64,000 nucleotides of DNA from Dactylorhiza incarnata. Lineage: Eukaryota; Streptophyta; Magnoliopsida; Asparagales; Orchidaceae. Position 1 is the first letter of the stretch. The number at the start of each line of letters is the position of its first letter. A program made the position numbers and the translations under genes. The DNA is taken from positions 7,857,001 through 7,921,000 of the forward strand of contig JAWHQI010000040.1 in NCBI GenBank assembly GCA_033032865.1, read 5' to 3'. The notes under the pieces are model-generated. The model was given only the letters and a program-made list of their open reading frames with translations, had not been told where the DNA came from and did not search any database. This document shows positions 9,529 to 20,941 of this stretch, one piece after another.

Positions 9529-11322
9529 TGCGTGTTTTTTTTATTGCTGTAATGAACTATTTTTGAGTATGTCTTCTTAATTCCTGCACTCTTTATAAAC
9601 AATGCTAATACAGGTATTTGGTCCAGCTTAAGGACGTTAAATGAAAGCGCTACTGGGAGACAACCCAGATTTCCGTTTTTTTTTATATATATTTCCTTTT
9701 ATCTAACCTTTCCTAGTTCAGTTTTTGTTTTTGCTTTTGTTGTTTTGAGTTTTGCTTGCAGGTTTGTGTTCGATGGTGGATGTTGCAGACTATTTTTGAT
9801 TTTAAACGCCATTCTTCTGGTATGCTCACGTGCTGAGCATTGGGTAACTTCTTCCCTAGCTTTCAATTTTGATTTTCACTGTCATATCATTACGTTGTAT
9901 GGTTTTGATTAAGTCTGGGGGAGAGCCGTTTCTTTGTCACCCACTGCACGTGCTCATCTCATTTGCATACTAGAAGTATTTTAATTTCAGTTATTTAGTT
10001 TCGTTCATCTTCACACACCACTTCACCCACTTGAGTGCGTGCTTTCTTTTGTGTTGTTCCGTTTAAACTAGTTTGGTTGGAATGTGAAATAGGCTATTAA
10101 CACAGGAATTATTATTTGGAGCGCAGTGTCGACTCATGTAGTGTTCTAGTCGCTTCGCATGCTATAGTAGAATTTGCGTAGAATTAGATTTTCTTTATGC
10201 ATTTAATTTATGTGCAGTATCTCTGCGTAAATTTAGATTTAATGTACTCAAGTGGTGAATTCGAATGAAATTAATGATAACCCGGTGTTGTGTGTGTGCG
10301 GTCGCTAAACGTGTGTTGCTCGAGTCGGGAGGAAGGTTTATCTTTCTCGTGGGCTAAGAACTTGCCCCAAGCGACTCTTGAAGCATGGGTGAGAGCTACT
10401 TGTTGAGTCAAGCATGATGTAGGCCACCATTTGGCTAGTTTGAGCTTTGTTATTCCATGCCCCTTTCATTCGCCTTTGCAAGCCAAATTTGTGCCTACCA
10501 TTTTTTATGTTCAGCTCCTCCTCATCCACCAAAGCCTGAAGCCTTTCCTACGCCCGCAACCAAAAAAATGTTTTAACTGTGCTCATAATTTCCAACTTGT
10601 GTGGTGTGTGGTATCATTGTGTTTTGAAGAGAAAATATTGTCTATCCGCTGATTTTGAACCAACTGGAGGTTGCTTGAAAGAAGAAAAATATATAAAAAA
10701 AAAAAAAAAAAAAAGAGTATCCTGAAAATAATCCTCCCAAGCTAAAGAGAAAAATCTGTTGGTATTTGTAAAGTAGGCTGTGTGCACACCTGGTTTTCAT
10801 GATAAGTCTGGGGGTGTGTCACACGAGCATAGTTGTTTGGTTTTGTAAGGTGCAGTGTGCCGTTGGCTCATTTGGGTTGCGTAGCCGTCATGTTTATCTT
10901 TGCATATCATTCTGTAACCTAAGCCCCGTTTTAATCCTATAAGTCCTACTGATTTGATTTGCGAGTTTGCTAGCGCCGTGGAGAGAGTGTGACCGGGCAA
11001 GCGTATGGTTCACGACGTTGATGGATTTCAGCGGAGTTATTCCTAAGCCCCGATCTTTTGCAACACCCGCCTCAGCGTCTCGTCACTTTCATACCGGGCA
11101 TGATCGTCAAATTCTTCATAATTCACCCACTGAGTACAATTAAATCTTTGATTACGCTTTAGTACTTACGTAAATTAGTTAGCATAGCTAGAATCTTCTT
11201 CTACTAGAATTCCTACTCGCATGCGTATTTTACTTCGCACTGTACTCCCCTGCGTAATTCGCTATTTTAATTATCTCTTTCAACTTCCGCCGGATTAGTT
11301 TGCTCGGGACGCGCAAACAGTT
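9529..11322 (+). other. non-coding 3' internal region of the Athila-like element
   Basis: 1.8 kb with stops in all frames where pol would normally be. It holds two extra copies of the polypurine-like word TAAGTCTGGGGG (near 9910 and 10803) before the functional one, and a 20-nt-class A run near 10695. No env-like or pol remnant is recognisable. Confidence 0.7.
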
Positions 11323-11335
11323 AAGTCTGGGGGTG
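11323..11335 (+). other. polypurine tract of the Athila-like element
   Basis: AAGTCTGGGGGTG directly abuts the 3' LTR start at 11336 and would prime plus-strand cDNA synthesis. Confidence 0.8.
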
Positions 11336-13159
11336 TGATGAGTCCTGATTATATACACCTTCATGGACTCATCCGGGCCATTATTTAGTCAATATCACGC
11401 ACTTTAGCCTTATTATAGTTTATAATTGATAACCCATGCTAGGTGCACAGTTTGGCCCACTTTGGTGTGTTTTCGTGTTTATTTCCTTTCATAGTACTCA
11501 TATGTTGTTAAGTGCCACTTTTGGTGGCTAGATCTGTGTTTGTGCTGGAATAGGAGGCGTGCAAGTGTTTCCGGTGCAATTCTGCACAGGAACAATGCGC
11601 ACGATCACTTGTTCTAGTGCGCACGACCACCGGTCGTGCGCCACTAATCGTGCGCACTTAACCCTTTTTCACGAGTTCTGTCTGGTGTAGTGCGCACGAC
11701 CATCGACTCCAGTGCGCACGACCATCGGTCGTGCGCCACTGCTCGTGCGCATTGACCATTAAATTTCTGAGTTCTGTTTGCTGTAGTGCGCACGACCATC
11801 AACTCCAGTGCGCACGACCACCGGTCGTGCGCCACTGGTCGTGCGAACATTGTATTTCATGATTTCATCTCGTGCAGGTTCTGTCCAGGCAGTGCGCACG
11901 ATCGCAGGATTCCAGTGCGCACGACCACTGGTCGTGCGCCAATGATCGTGCGCAGTGTTTAATCCAGCGCCTATTTAAGCGCCTGTTGCGATTTTAGGGC
12001 GGATTATTCATTCCGGGAGCGGGATTTCTGTTCCGTACGCCGCCGACCGCCCCCTTGGATCGCCCCTACTTCATCTCCTACGCAAGGGGAAGCTTCCTCG
12101 GTCCATTCCTGGACATCCTCCATCGTCCGTGAGTGTTCTCCATCATCCGCAAGCCTCCAAGCAATCATTTTCGCTTTCCGCCCGGTGAGAAGAAGAAGAG
12201 ACCTTGAGTCGAAGACGACGGAGCACGTAGGGAGATTGTGACAGCCCTCTACGCCGGAAGCATCGTCCGCCCGAGTCCGGAGGTAGCCCGACAACCTACC
12301 ATTCCGGCCGTGAACGGCCGCTAGTCTTCACCACCGGTTATCTCCTTCCTCTTTCCTTGATTGTACCCCTTTGAATCTTTTACTAAATGAATATGGTGAT
12401 ATTTATTTGATGAGAATGAACGTTTCTGTGTTCTTATTCATGGGTTGGTTGTGATTCACCACGTTCAAGCGCACTCACTCACACACGCACACAAGGTGTT
12501 TGCTCCGTGTTGGCAAGAGCTAACGACGGTTGTGAAGAGGTGTTTGCGACCCTCACTCTCTCGCGCCTGAGTCCACTTCATTCGCCCGAGTCCGGAGGTA
12601 GCCCGACAACCTACCATTCCGGCCGTGAACGGCCGCTAGTCTTCACCACCGGTTATCTCCTTCCTCTTTCCTTGATTGTACCCCTTTGAATCTTTTACTA
12701 AATGAATATGGTGATATTTATTTGATGAGAATGAACGTTTCTGTGTTCTTATTCATGGGTTGGTTGTGATTCACCACGTTCAAGCGCACTCACTCACACA
12801 CGCACGCAAGGTGTTTGCTCCGTGTTGGCAAGAGCTAACGACGGTTGTGAAGAGGTGTTTGCGACCCTCACTCTCTCGCGCCTGAGTCCACTTCATTCGC
12901 CTCACGAAGCACGGCATCGCGGCCGTTGCATCCACCTCACGTTGCGAAGCGGTGTTCTCGACCCGCATCTCTTTTATTGTTGTTAAAATTAGGAAAACCA
13001 ACCAAAAACCCCTTGTTGTGTTTGTGAAACGCTTGTGTAACAATATTCACTGCACGATTCGATCACCCATCCTGCATTCCTCAAGAGACCGACATCCGGG
13101 GAATTTATTCTCCACAATTATTACTTGACAGCGACCGGTGCACTTGCCGACGCGCATCA
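11336..13159 (+). repeat. 3' LTR of the Athila-like element (1824 bp)
   Basis: Matches the 5' LTR from TGATGAGTCC to GCGCATCA with about four substitutions seen by eye, and is 315 bp longer because of a tandem duplication at 12271-12900. GTTAC follows at 13160. Confidence 0.95.
12271..12900 (+). repeat. 315-bp tandem duplication inside the 3' LTR only
   Basis: 12271-12585 and 12586-12900 are near-identical copies; the 5' LTR has one copy. The junction shows a short shared CGCC, as expected for slippage or unequal exchange after insertion. Confidence 0.9.
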
Positions 13160-13164
13160 GTTAC

Positions 13165-14965
13165 CCGAGTTGGGTACGTCCACTTTCCCCATCCACCTAT
13201 CTAGCCGTGTGCTAGACTTGGCCAACTCCACCAAAAACTCAGATCTAATATATCTTACACCTCAGAGTACAAGGCAAACACAACTCAGGAATAACAATAG
13301 ATTTCATACCTCAGATCCAATCAAAAAATCCTACAACTCAGAGTATTCCACTTATACAACTTAGATTCAACTTGAATCATACCACAAAAATTGTACCAAG
13401 CTCCCTAACTCAGGATCCTATACTCAGGCCTCAAAAGACCCTACACTAAGATTTCCTCAAAAATCCTATAAAAGAATATATAAAAGTGTACAAATATTCT
13501 GTAGACTCAAAAATTTATCTTGAATAACATGAGTCTTCTTGAAGCTTGTTGCGGAAATGGCTTCTTCAGAAATCTTCTTGCAAAGATATGATTGATATTT
13601 TGAATCATCAAGATGATTGTTCTTTTCTCCAGGAGAATAAATTGATTTGCTTTATAAAATTTCTCCTCTGTACTTGAGCTCTTGGATAAATAGTATGATG
13701 ATGGCAGAGAGCTCTTTATTCAGAATGTAATGATTAGAAAATTAGGTTTGATAATTCTCGTCGCATCCCATTTATAAGGTCATTTAATAAAGGTAGAATC
13801 CTCAGATTCTTTAGGTCTGAAATCTTTTGCCTTTAAAGGACAAATTTTATTGGCTCAATCTGTGGTACCATTAAATGAGATAACATTATAATTGCCCTTC
13901 AATTTGAATTTAGAACTTTTCCATAATTCAACTAGAAGTCTGGATGAATCTGCTTGATGTCTAGTCGAATGCTTACCTACTATCATTAAGATGATGTTAG
14001 CATTATCTCGACGGTATTGTGATTCTTCTCGACAATACTTGTTGTCTCTAAGACGATATTGTTCTTCTCGATGATACTTGTAGTCTACAAGATGATATTT
14101 TTATACTCAACAATACTTATAGTCTACAAGACGATATTTGACTACCATTATCTTCTGGCCGAATGCATGAGCGTATGAAGTCGAAATATGTGTTCAACAC
14201 GATAACTTTCTTCTCTATTTCTGAAATATCGTGTTGACTCGTCGATAACATTTCACTTATCCTCGATGACTATTGAGATAACCTCGATGATAAAGAACTT
14301 AGTCATATTCTTCCTTTATGGAGAGCTTCCAAACATATGTTGATCATCTCCAAGATGATATTAGAATAGTTGAACCTTGTTAGGACAGTATATTACCAAG
14401 ATGATATTTGGAGCTTGAGTTGATTCTTCTAAACAAGACTACATTACAATTCAGTTGATAGTCTATAAGATGATATCGTCTTATATGGTATATTACCAAG
14501 GCGATACATGGAGCTTGAGTTGCTTCTTCTAATAAAGGTGATATTTGACTTCTGCTAAGAGTCTACAATAAGATATCGTCTTGATGCTTAAGGTCTTCAA
14601 GCCGATATCGAAACCTATACTCGACGATATTTGGATCATCCAAGATGATATTACTTAGTCAATTTTTGAACTTTCTTAATTCAGATCCTTTGCTCTTTGT
14701 GACTTGCAAGACTTTTATTCCTAATGTAAATAAGTTAGTGTAAGTCTAATATAGCCTAAATCATAGGTAGACATGGTATTTTGCACAATGAGGGATTACA
14801 TTGTTAAAACTTTGTCTGATGACACTAAGTCTAGCCCTATATTAGACTTGCACTATCTAGTACCTAAAAACAATATTCTAAACAAGCGCATCAAATATAA
14901 AGTGTGTTTACATATGACTTGAGGACTTCTTCAAATTAGTAACATTATAGGTAATGTTCCCAACA
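13165..14965 (-). repeat. element G 5' LTR, remainder (right of the insertion)
   Basis: Continues the LTR begun at 5435 after the Athila-like insertion. It ends (plus sense) CCCAACA at 14965, the minus-strand TGTTGGG start. What follows is host sequence, not a polypurine tract, so this is the outer edge of a 5' LTR. The region 13980-14660 is dense in TCGACGAT-like words, many altered by C-to-T or G-to-A change. Plus-strand ORF calls here are chance. Confidence 0.75.
13771..13780 (-). promoter_or_regulatory. TATA-like motif, element G LTR
   Basis: Minus-strand ACCTTATAAA sits mid-LTR at a position comparable to the CCTATAAAA motifs in the LTRs of elements B and C. Confidence 0.4.
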
Positions 14966-15055
14966 ACAATCATTCGTAAGAGTGAGCATATAAAAAAGGT
15001 GAACTTAGGTGTTATCATCAAATTGAAAGTGAACATATAAAAAGATGATAGTTGG

Positions 15056-16789
15056 TGTTGGGAAAAACTCCTTGTGATTTAACTTAACAAATTACTAATA
15101 AGTGAGTTTACCTTCTAGGTTTATTACCCACATTGTATAGTAAGGGTAATCTGGTCATTAGATTTCTTAGGATGTCACACTAAACTTAGAGGGTCAAGAC
15201 TAGGTCAGGGAAAGCAAAGTCTAAGTTGAATAAATACTTGCGTCGAACATAATTTGACGCGACTTTGACTTGCTGTCGACGCAACTCAGACTAAAAGTCC
15301 AAGCAACTCAATCTCTCTGCCAAAGTATATTAAGTCGACGCAATGTTGAATAGGAGTCGACATAGATAAAGGAGCATGTCGAAGTTATTTTAGAAGTCGA
15401 CGCAACCTCAACTTCAATTCAACGCAGAAGAAAGTATCTGTCGAAGCCATCTGAAGTCAACGCAACGTCGACTACAATTCAACACAGATAATGAAGTTCA
15501 AAATGAAGTCTTCAACTCGACGGTTAAGTCGATGAGTAATCAAAGCAACGTCAACAATAGAGTTCAACCAGAGCAAGAAAGAATTCGAAGCTGCTCTTAC
15601 ATGAACTCAAAGGAACGTCGATAAGAGAGAAAACGAAGTCGACGCAGCGTCGAATATAGCCTGAAAAAGAAACTTTTTTCAGCTGTCCTTTTAGAACTCT
15701 CTCTGAAGGCGCACAACACTAAAGACCGTTCTACAACGGCTTGTTTATTGCCTACAATGGAGGGGAGCAGTAAAGAATATAGGAAAAGCTTTCTTGGAAA
15801 GGATCCAAACAGCTGGCAGATGGGTCATGATCAAATGAAGATGGAAAGATTAATTGTCAATGACTGCTTTTTCAGGACAACCCAAAAGAGGAAACAAATT
15901 CAAAATTAATCATGGACAATAAATAGGATGAGAAGAAAGGAATACACAGAGCATTTCATCGCCATCTGTTATAGTTTTTGTCGATTAGGGTTCCCACTTT
16001 TTCTTCTTCCTCCTGGAACCCTAACTGAGAAAGACAGAGAAAATAAGTGCTATCTCAGAACAGAAAATTGAGCTGCTTCTTCATCAACATTATATAGCAG
16101 CAAGATTGCAAGAGAAAGATATACAAAAGGATCTGAAGAATATAATCCTTGCAAATCGTAACAATCCTAAGTAAGGGTTCATCATTAGCAGATCCATTGA
16201 AGAGAAAAAATTGAAGCTGAAAGCTTCTACAGAATTCTGCCAACAGAATTCTTCTTCTACATCCACTTTCTTGTTTCAACTTCCTTAACATTACAGAGTA
16301 TTAAGAATCCCTCTTCAAAGGATTCAATGGCTCATGATCTCCTTATCAAATGATCTGAGTGGTTCTAGATCTCCTTATCAAAAGATCTTAATAGTTAAAG
16401 ATCTCCTTATCAAACGATCTGAGTGGTTCAAGATCTCCTTATCAAAAGATCTTTGGTTCTAAGAGTCTCCTTATCAAAAGAACCAGGCACATGTTGTTCA
16501 TTCCTACCATGTGGTAGAAGAGAGGACTACCCACATTTTGGGGAACCTCTATAAAATCTTGTGTCTTCTGTGTGTGTTCATTTTCTGTGTTGTCCCATAT
16601 AGCTTACTGCTTTTATGATTTACTTTAATAACATTACTTCTATTCTGTGTTAGGTGTTGTGAAGCATAACACTTAGTGTTTTTATTGTGTGTGCATAAAT
16701 TGGATAGAAATTTTTTTAAAACCATATTCAGCCCCCTCCCCCCTCTAGAGTATACTCAGAAGCACACTGTGCACTTTCAAATGGTATCA
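15056..16789 (+). repeat. 5' LTR of E1 (1734 bp)
   Basis: Starts TGTTGGGAAAAAC and ends CACTTTCA. U3 (about 15230-15660) is packed with a TCGA-N7-TCGA hairpin module that is also found in E1 gag and before its env-like ORF. A second hairpin array lies at 16305-16484, and the C-rich CTCTAGAG block lies about 40 bp before the end. Confidence 0.93.
16305..16484 (+). repeat. array of short hairpins with CCTTATCAAA-type loop (E1 5' LTR)
   Basis: Six units. The first has stem GAATCC / GGATTC with loop CTCTTCAAA. The next four are stems built on AGATCT or GATC around CCTTATCAAA. The last, GAGTCT, has lost its partner here, but in the 3' LTR its equivalent is AGTCT / AGACT. The same array occurs in the 3' LTR (27618-27773) and in element H (32256-32449). 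It lies near the LTR end, probably in transcribed leader. Confidence 0.75.
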
Positions 16790-16791
16790 GA

Positions 16792-16803
16792 GGGAGGTTG
16801 ATC
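16792..16803 (+). other. primer binding site, initiator-Met-tRNA type
   Basis: TGGTATCAGAGG lies 2 nt after the LTR end and is complementary to the 3' end of initiator tRNA-Met, the usual copia primer. Confidence 0.85.
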
Positions 16804-18375
16804 ATTAAAAGGTTAACACCTTGATCTAAATATCTCCTACTCTCATTTATTTACTTTAAAATTAATTAAAACTTCTTATCTCTCTACAATAAATTTATTT
16901 TATTAAGAAAATGAGTTCTAAGGATTATTCCTCAACAAGACCTCCAATGTGTAACCTAAATAAGTTTACACTCTGGAAGGCCATAATAAAACTCTATATG
17001 AACTCTATTGATTAAGAAATTTTCAATGCCATCCTTATAGGTCCTCCAGCCCCAGTAAGGAAAGATGCAAGTGGAAAAGTTACACAAACCTTAGTCCCTA
17101 GAGCAGAGCGGACTGATGCTGAGAAGAAGGTCAAGGCATGTGATGTCAAGGCCATGAACATATTGGTCTCAACTATGTTAGATGCATATTTCAGAAAGTT
17201 GCTGATAGCAACTGTGCTAAAGAAATCTGGGAATCTATCTCCAGATTAGTTGAAGGCAGGTCTGATGAGAGAAAAGACAAAAAGTCACTTCTCAAATCCC
17301 AGTATGATAATTTCAAGAAAAAGCCTGATGAAAGCATAACAAAAATGTATGACAGATTCAGCCTCATCATAAATGAGCTAAGAGGGCTTGACAAAGAAAT
17401 TTATCTTATAGAAATTAATGACAAGCTCCTCATGTGCTTCCCAAGCACATGGGACTCTAGAATCTGGGCTATTAGAGATTCTAGATGCCTCGGAGAGATA
17501 ACAACTGGTGCTCTGCTGGGAAATCTCAAGTCCTATGAGCTTCTACTGAAAAGCAGGGCTGAGTCAGAAGACCAGGAAAGAAAATCAACTCCTAAAGAGA
17601 GGAGTCTTGCATTAATGACTTTTGAAGCAGAGTCCTCCAACACTGAAGTAGAGATGTTCAATCTCTTGGCTAAAAGATTCAATAGGTGGGTCAGGACAGA
17701 GGACCCTAGAAGGAAAGAGAGGAGTTCAAGAAAGCCAAGGTATGACAAAACTCTTAAATATGATATTAATTGTTTTTCTTACAGAAAACCAGGACACTTT
17801 TCCACTGAGTGTCTTGAGGAAGAAAACAATCAGAACAACAAGCAGAGGAGGGAGCACAAGAAGAAGTCATTCAGGAGGAAGGATAAAAAAGGAGGGAAAG
17901 GTTTCATAGTTGAAACCTGGAGTGATTCAGACTCTGAATCAAGCTCCTCCTCACCTGATGATGATGAAGATTGTGGACCAAAAGAAGCCTGTTTAATGGC
18001 TTTGGAAGACCTCACATCTGAGAATGAGGTAACATTTTTTGATAAATTTGACTTTTCATCAAGAGATTTTAAAGACAACTTTAATGAATTCTGTCAAGAT
18101 TTTATTAACAGCCAAAAGTAACTTAAAATAATTAGAACAGAATTAGAAAACCTTAGGGAAGATAACCAGTATTCAGTTAACTATGATTTGAGAGATAAAG
18201 TATATAAGAAAGAAAAAGAATTATACATATTAGATAATGAGAATTCAGATCAAAAGAAAGAACTCATAAAGGAACAAGCCTTTGAGGACTCCCTCAATGG
18301 AAGGAGTCAAAAGCTTAAAGATATCTCACAAAATCTCACTAAGAGATTTGATCATATTGATCAGAAATCACTACT

Positions 18376-20257
18376 TGTTGGAACAACCCTATTTCTGATT
18401 TGGGCTAGGATCACTATATGTTGACTAAGGACAAAGTTGACCCCAATGTATAGTTTATGGGTCAAGAGTTTAGGCTGTTAGATCTAGAGAATTCATTCGG
18501 ATTCTGCGTTCGATGAACTCCACACTATGTTCGACGAACTGCATCATGCGTTTGACAAACGACAAGCTCTCTGCGTTCGACGAATGGCATGCTCTCTGCG
18601 TTCAACGAACAGCTTACATTCTGCGTTCGACGAACGGCTTGTTTCAAGCTCATCTCAGCGGTCGATGATCCCGTTTCAGCGGTCGACGAACAGATTGTTT
18701 CAGCGGTCGACGAACTCGTCTCAGCGGTCGAAGAATTTATCCAAGCTCAGCGGTCGAAGAATTTATCCAAGCTCAGCGGTCGACGAATACTTCCGTTCGA
18801 CAAACTCCAGTCTGCATTCAACGAACTCCTTCAGATCGATGAAAGTTGTCACAGATCAACAAAATTAATTATTCCAGCAAGATACATTTGAGGTCGACGA
18901 AGTAAATGTTGTGTTCGACGAAAATCTTGAGGTCGACGAATCTGAGATCGACGAATTTTATTCAGATCGAAGAATTGATATTTCAGTTCAGAGAATTCAG
19001 CAGGATTAATTCAAATTCATTCTTTGAACTCAGATCGACTACAACAACGGCTCTTTCTATCAGATCAAGTAAGGAAAATATATTTCCTTTGTTATTCCAA
19101 GTTTATAGTCATTGACATTCAAGCAGAAAAGGACATTTCATGGAAAAGGAAAAGGCAAATGGCGCTGCAGATGTACTATTTCCCAAAATATTTTCTCAGA
19201 TATATTATATTCCTTAATATAAGGGATCTGCAATTAATATCTGTCAGAGATTTCAAAAGGGAAATAAGAAAAGAAGATATAGCAGATTATTTTCCCCCAG
19301 CAGTTTTATACGATAAGAGATATACAGAATATTTTGCTGTACAAATTATACAGAGAAAAAGAAAAAAAGGAGACAGGAAGAACAAGAAGAACATATAGCT
19401 ACACAGATCTTCTTCTTCCTCCTCTAGCAGCACACATTTTCTGAGAACAACTACACTATCTCTCATATTTCCTGCTGCAAGAATCAGATCAAGAAAGGAG
19501 AAAAACTTCAGGAAGAAAAAGAAGAACAGGAATACAAATCAGCTTCTTCTTCCTCAACAGCAGCAACTTCATTCAACTGAGAACAACATCAACATTATTC
19601 TCTCAGTCATTAGCTGCAAGCACAGTTCTTTCAAAAGAGCAACAAAAAAATCTGAAGAACTCTTTCTTCCAAATTTATCTGCTACAGAAAGATCATTTCT
19701 TCAAAGAGAAAGCACCAGCCATTCAACTGTCAAACATCTTCAATCAGACAGAGGAGCCTTTCTACAACATCAAATCCACTAGAGTCTTCTCTATGCATCT
19801 TGACAGAGAAGAACATATACACCCCTCTTTATCCCATTATGTACAGGGTTAAAGCTCCCTTCAAAAGTTTACCCCATTGGTGGCAAGACACCTGATCAAA
19901 AAATCTAGTTGGCTTTTGGGCACCTTATCAAAAGCTCATTGGTGTGAGGGCACCTGATCAAAAATCCTAGTTGATTCCTACCAAGAGTGGTAGAAGAGTA
20001 GACGTACCCAAGTTTAGTGGGGAACTACTATAGCTCCTTATGTCTTCTGTGTTAGTTTTACTTTTCTGTGATTGTGTTGTGTGTCGTTTTCATTATTCAT
20101 TTTATTTCAGTTTTTACTTATCACTCACTCTATACACATGTACTTATATCAGTATTTTCAATTCCGCTATAAAATTAAGGGAAAAGTTTTAAACTCTATT
20201 CACCCCCCCCCCCCCCCCCCCCTCTAGAGTTAATTTAAGATCTAACCTCCACTTTCA
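18376..20257 (+). mobile_element. solo LTR of another copia family, inside E1 gag
   Basis: 1882 bp from TGTTGGAAC to CACTTTCA, flanked by CTACT (18371-18375) and CTACC (20258-20262), a 5-bp duplication with one change. No internal region is present, so unequal LTR recombination probably removed it. It carries a tandem of GTTCGACGAAC-like palindromes (about 18500-18960), short hairpins near 19880-20000, and a long C run at ~20203. The gag frame continues on both sides once this insert and one duplication copy are discounted. Confidence 0.85.
18500..18960 (+). repeat. tandem GTTCGACGAAC-type palindromes in the solo LTR
   Basis: The word GCGTTCGACGAAC or AGCGGTCGACGAAC recurs more than ten times, spaced mostly 20-35 bp. 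GTTC/GAAC forms a 4-bp stem around GAC. Some copies read TCGATGA or TCAACGA, as expected from loss of methylated CpG. Several short overlapping ORFs here are by-products. Confidence 0.7.
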
Positions 20258-20491
20258 CTACCCTCCACTAGCACACCAATCCCTAGCAAACTTACATGGG
20301 AAAATCTTATAGCATTATTTAGGTCTAGACCTAATAACATTTCAGAATCATGTGAAGATCATAAGAATAATAACCCGAATAAACTCACCATATTTAATAG
20401 GGTAAACATTAGTAATCAAACAGGGATTTTATGCACATACCCTTTAGAAAAATCAAATAAAAATACTAAAAATCTAAATAAAAAGAATCAT

Positions 20492-20722
20492 ACGTCGAAT
20501 AGAACTCGATGTAATTTTAAAGATATGTCGAATGCAACTCGACGGAGTTCAGCATATGCTTCGATATGAATTCGAAGCAAGTATGAGGGTGCGTCAAATC
20601 ATATTCGACGCAACCAATACTCTCCATCGAATTATTATCGATGGAACTATGCAGATATGTCAAATTACATTCGACACAACTCTATAGATGCGTCAATTTC
20701 TTCTCGACGCATGTTTCCTGCA
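20492..20722 (+). repeat. seven 33-nt hairpin-forming repeats within gag
   Basis: Units start at 20492, 20525, 20558, 20591, 20624, 20657 and 20690, an exact 33-nt (11-codon) period. Each has a 7-nt arm ending TCGA or TCAA, a 7-nt loop, a 7-nt arm starting TCGA, then 12 nt of spacer. The protein pattern is x-S-N-x-x-R-x-N. The outer three bases of each arm differ between units but pair with each other: GCT/AGC (unit 3), GCG/CGC (units 4 and 7), CCA/TGG (unit 5), and ACG/TGT with one wobble (unit 1). Units 2 and 6 pair less well. The array ends about 45 nt before the second zinc knuckle. Confidence 0.85.
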
Positions 20723-20941
20723 ATGATTAATCAAACATCTAAACTACTCTCTACCTTCATTCCTAGATGCTTCTGTTGTTCTAAACTAGGATATATAGCC
20801 AAACATTGCTGGCATAATAATGCATCACTTCTTCACCTTAAGGGGTATACTGAAAGATCTCCTCACTTTTTCATAACTCCCTATGATGATAGATGAAAAA
20901 GACCCCAACATGTGTGGGTCAATACTAATTGTTGATTTCAT

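Larger units (their letters stand above)
5576..13159 (+). mobile_element. complete non-autonomous Athila/Tat-like Ty3/gypsy element
   Basis: A full element of 7584 bp: 5' LTR, tRNA-Asp primer site, one gag-protease ORF, 1.8 kb of non-coding DNA, polypurine tract and 3' LTR. The target duplication GTTAC is perfect (5571-5575 and 13160-13164). There is no reverse transcriptase, RNase H or integrase, so it must rely on a partner element for these. The two LTRs differ at only about four positions outside a 315-bp duplication, and the ORF is open, so insertion was recent. It sits inside the LTR of copia element G. Confidence 0.93.
16911..20896 (+). pseudogene. copia gag, broken and split by a solo LTR (E1)
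   Basis: Gag would form the virus-like particle. It begins MSSKDYSSTRPP with a LWKAIIKLYMNSID segment typical of copia gag. Visible breaks are: TAA at 17013; a 1-nt frameshift near 17195; TAA at 18119; the solo LTR at 18376-20257; TGA in the third 33-nt repeat unit near 20567; and TGA at 20894. The first zinc knuckle (CFSYRKPGHFSTEC, about 17770) has lost its second Cys. The second (CFCCSKLGYIAKHC, about 20770) has lost its His. An acidic, serine-rich stretch follows the first knuckle. A seven-unit 11-residue repeat (20492-20722) precedes the second. Gag and protease share one frame across 20258-21259, so this was a gag-pol fusion. Confidence 0.85.

Noticed and set aside
20203..20222. Long C run as a possible regulatory or quadruplex element
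   Set aside because: It is the C-rich block common to these LTR ends. The unusual length, like the G runs near 44404 and 52246, is more likely slippage or sequencing noise.
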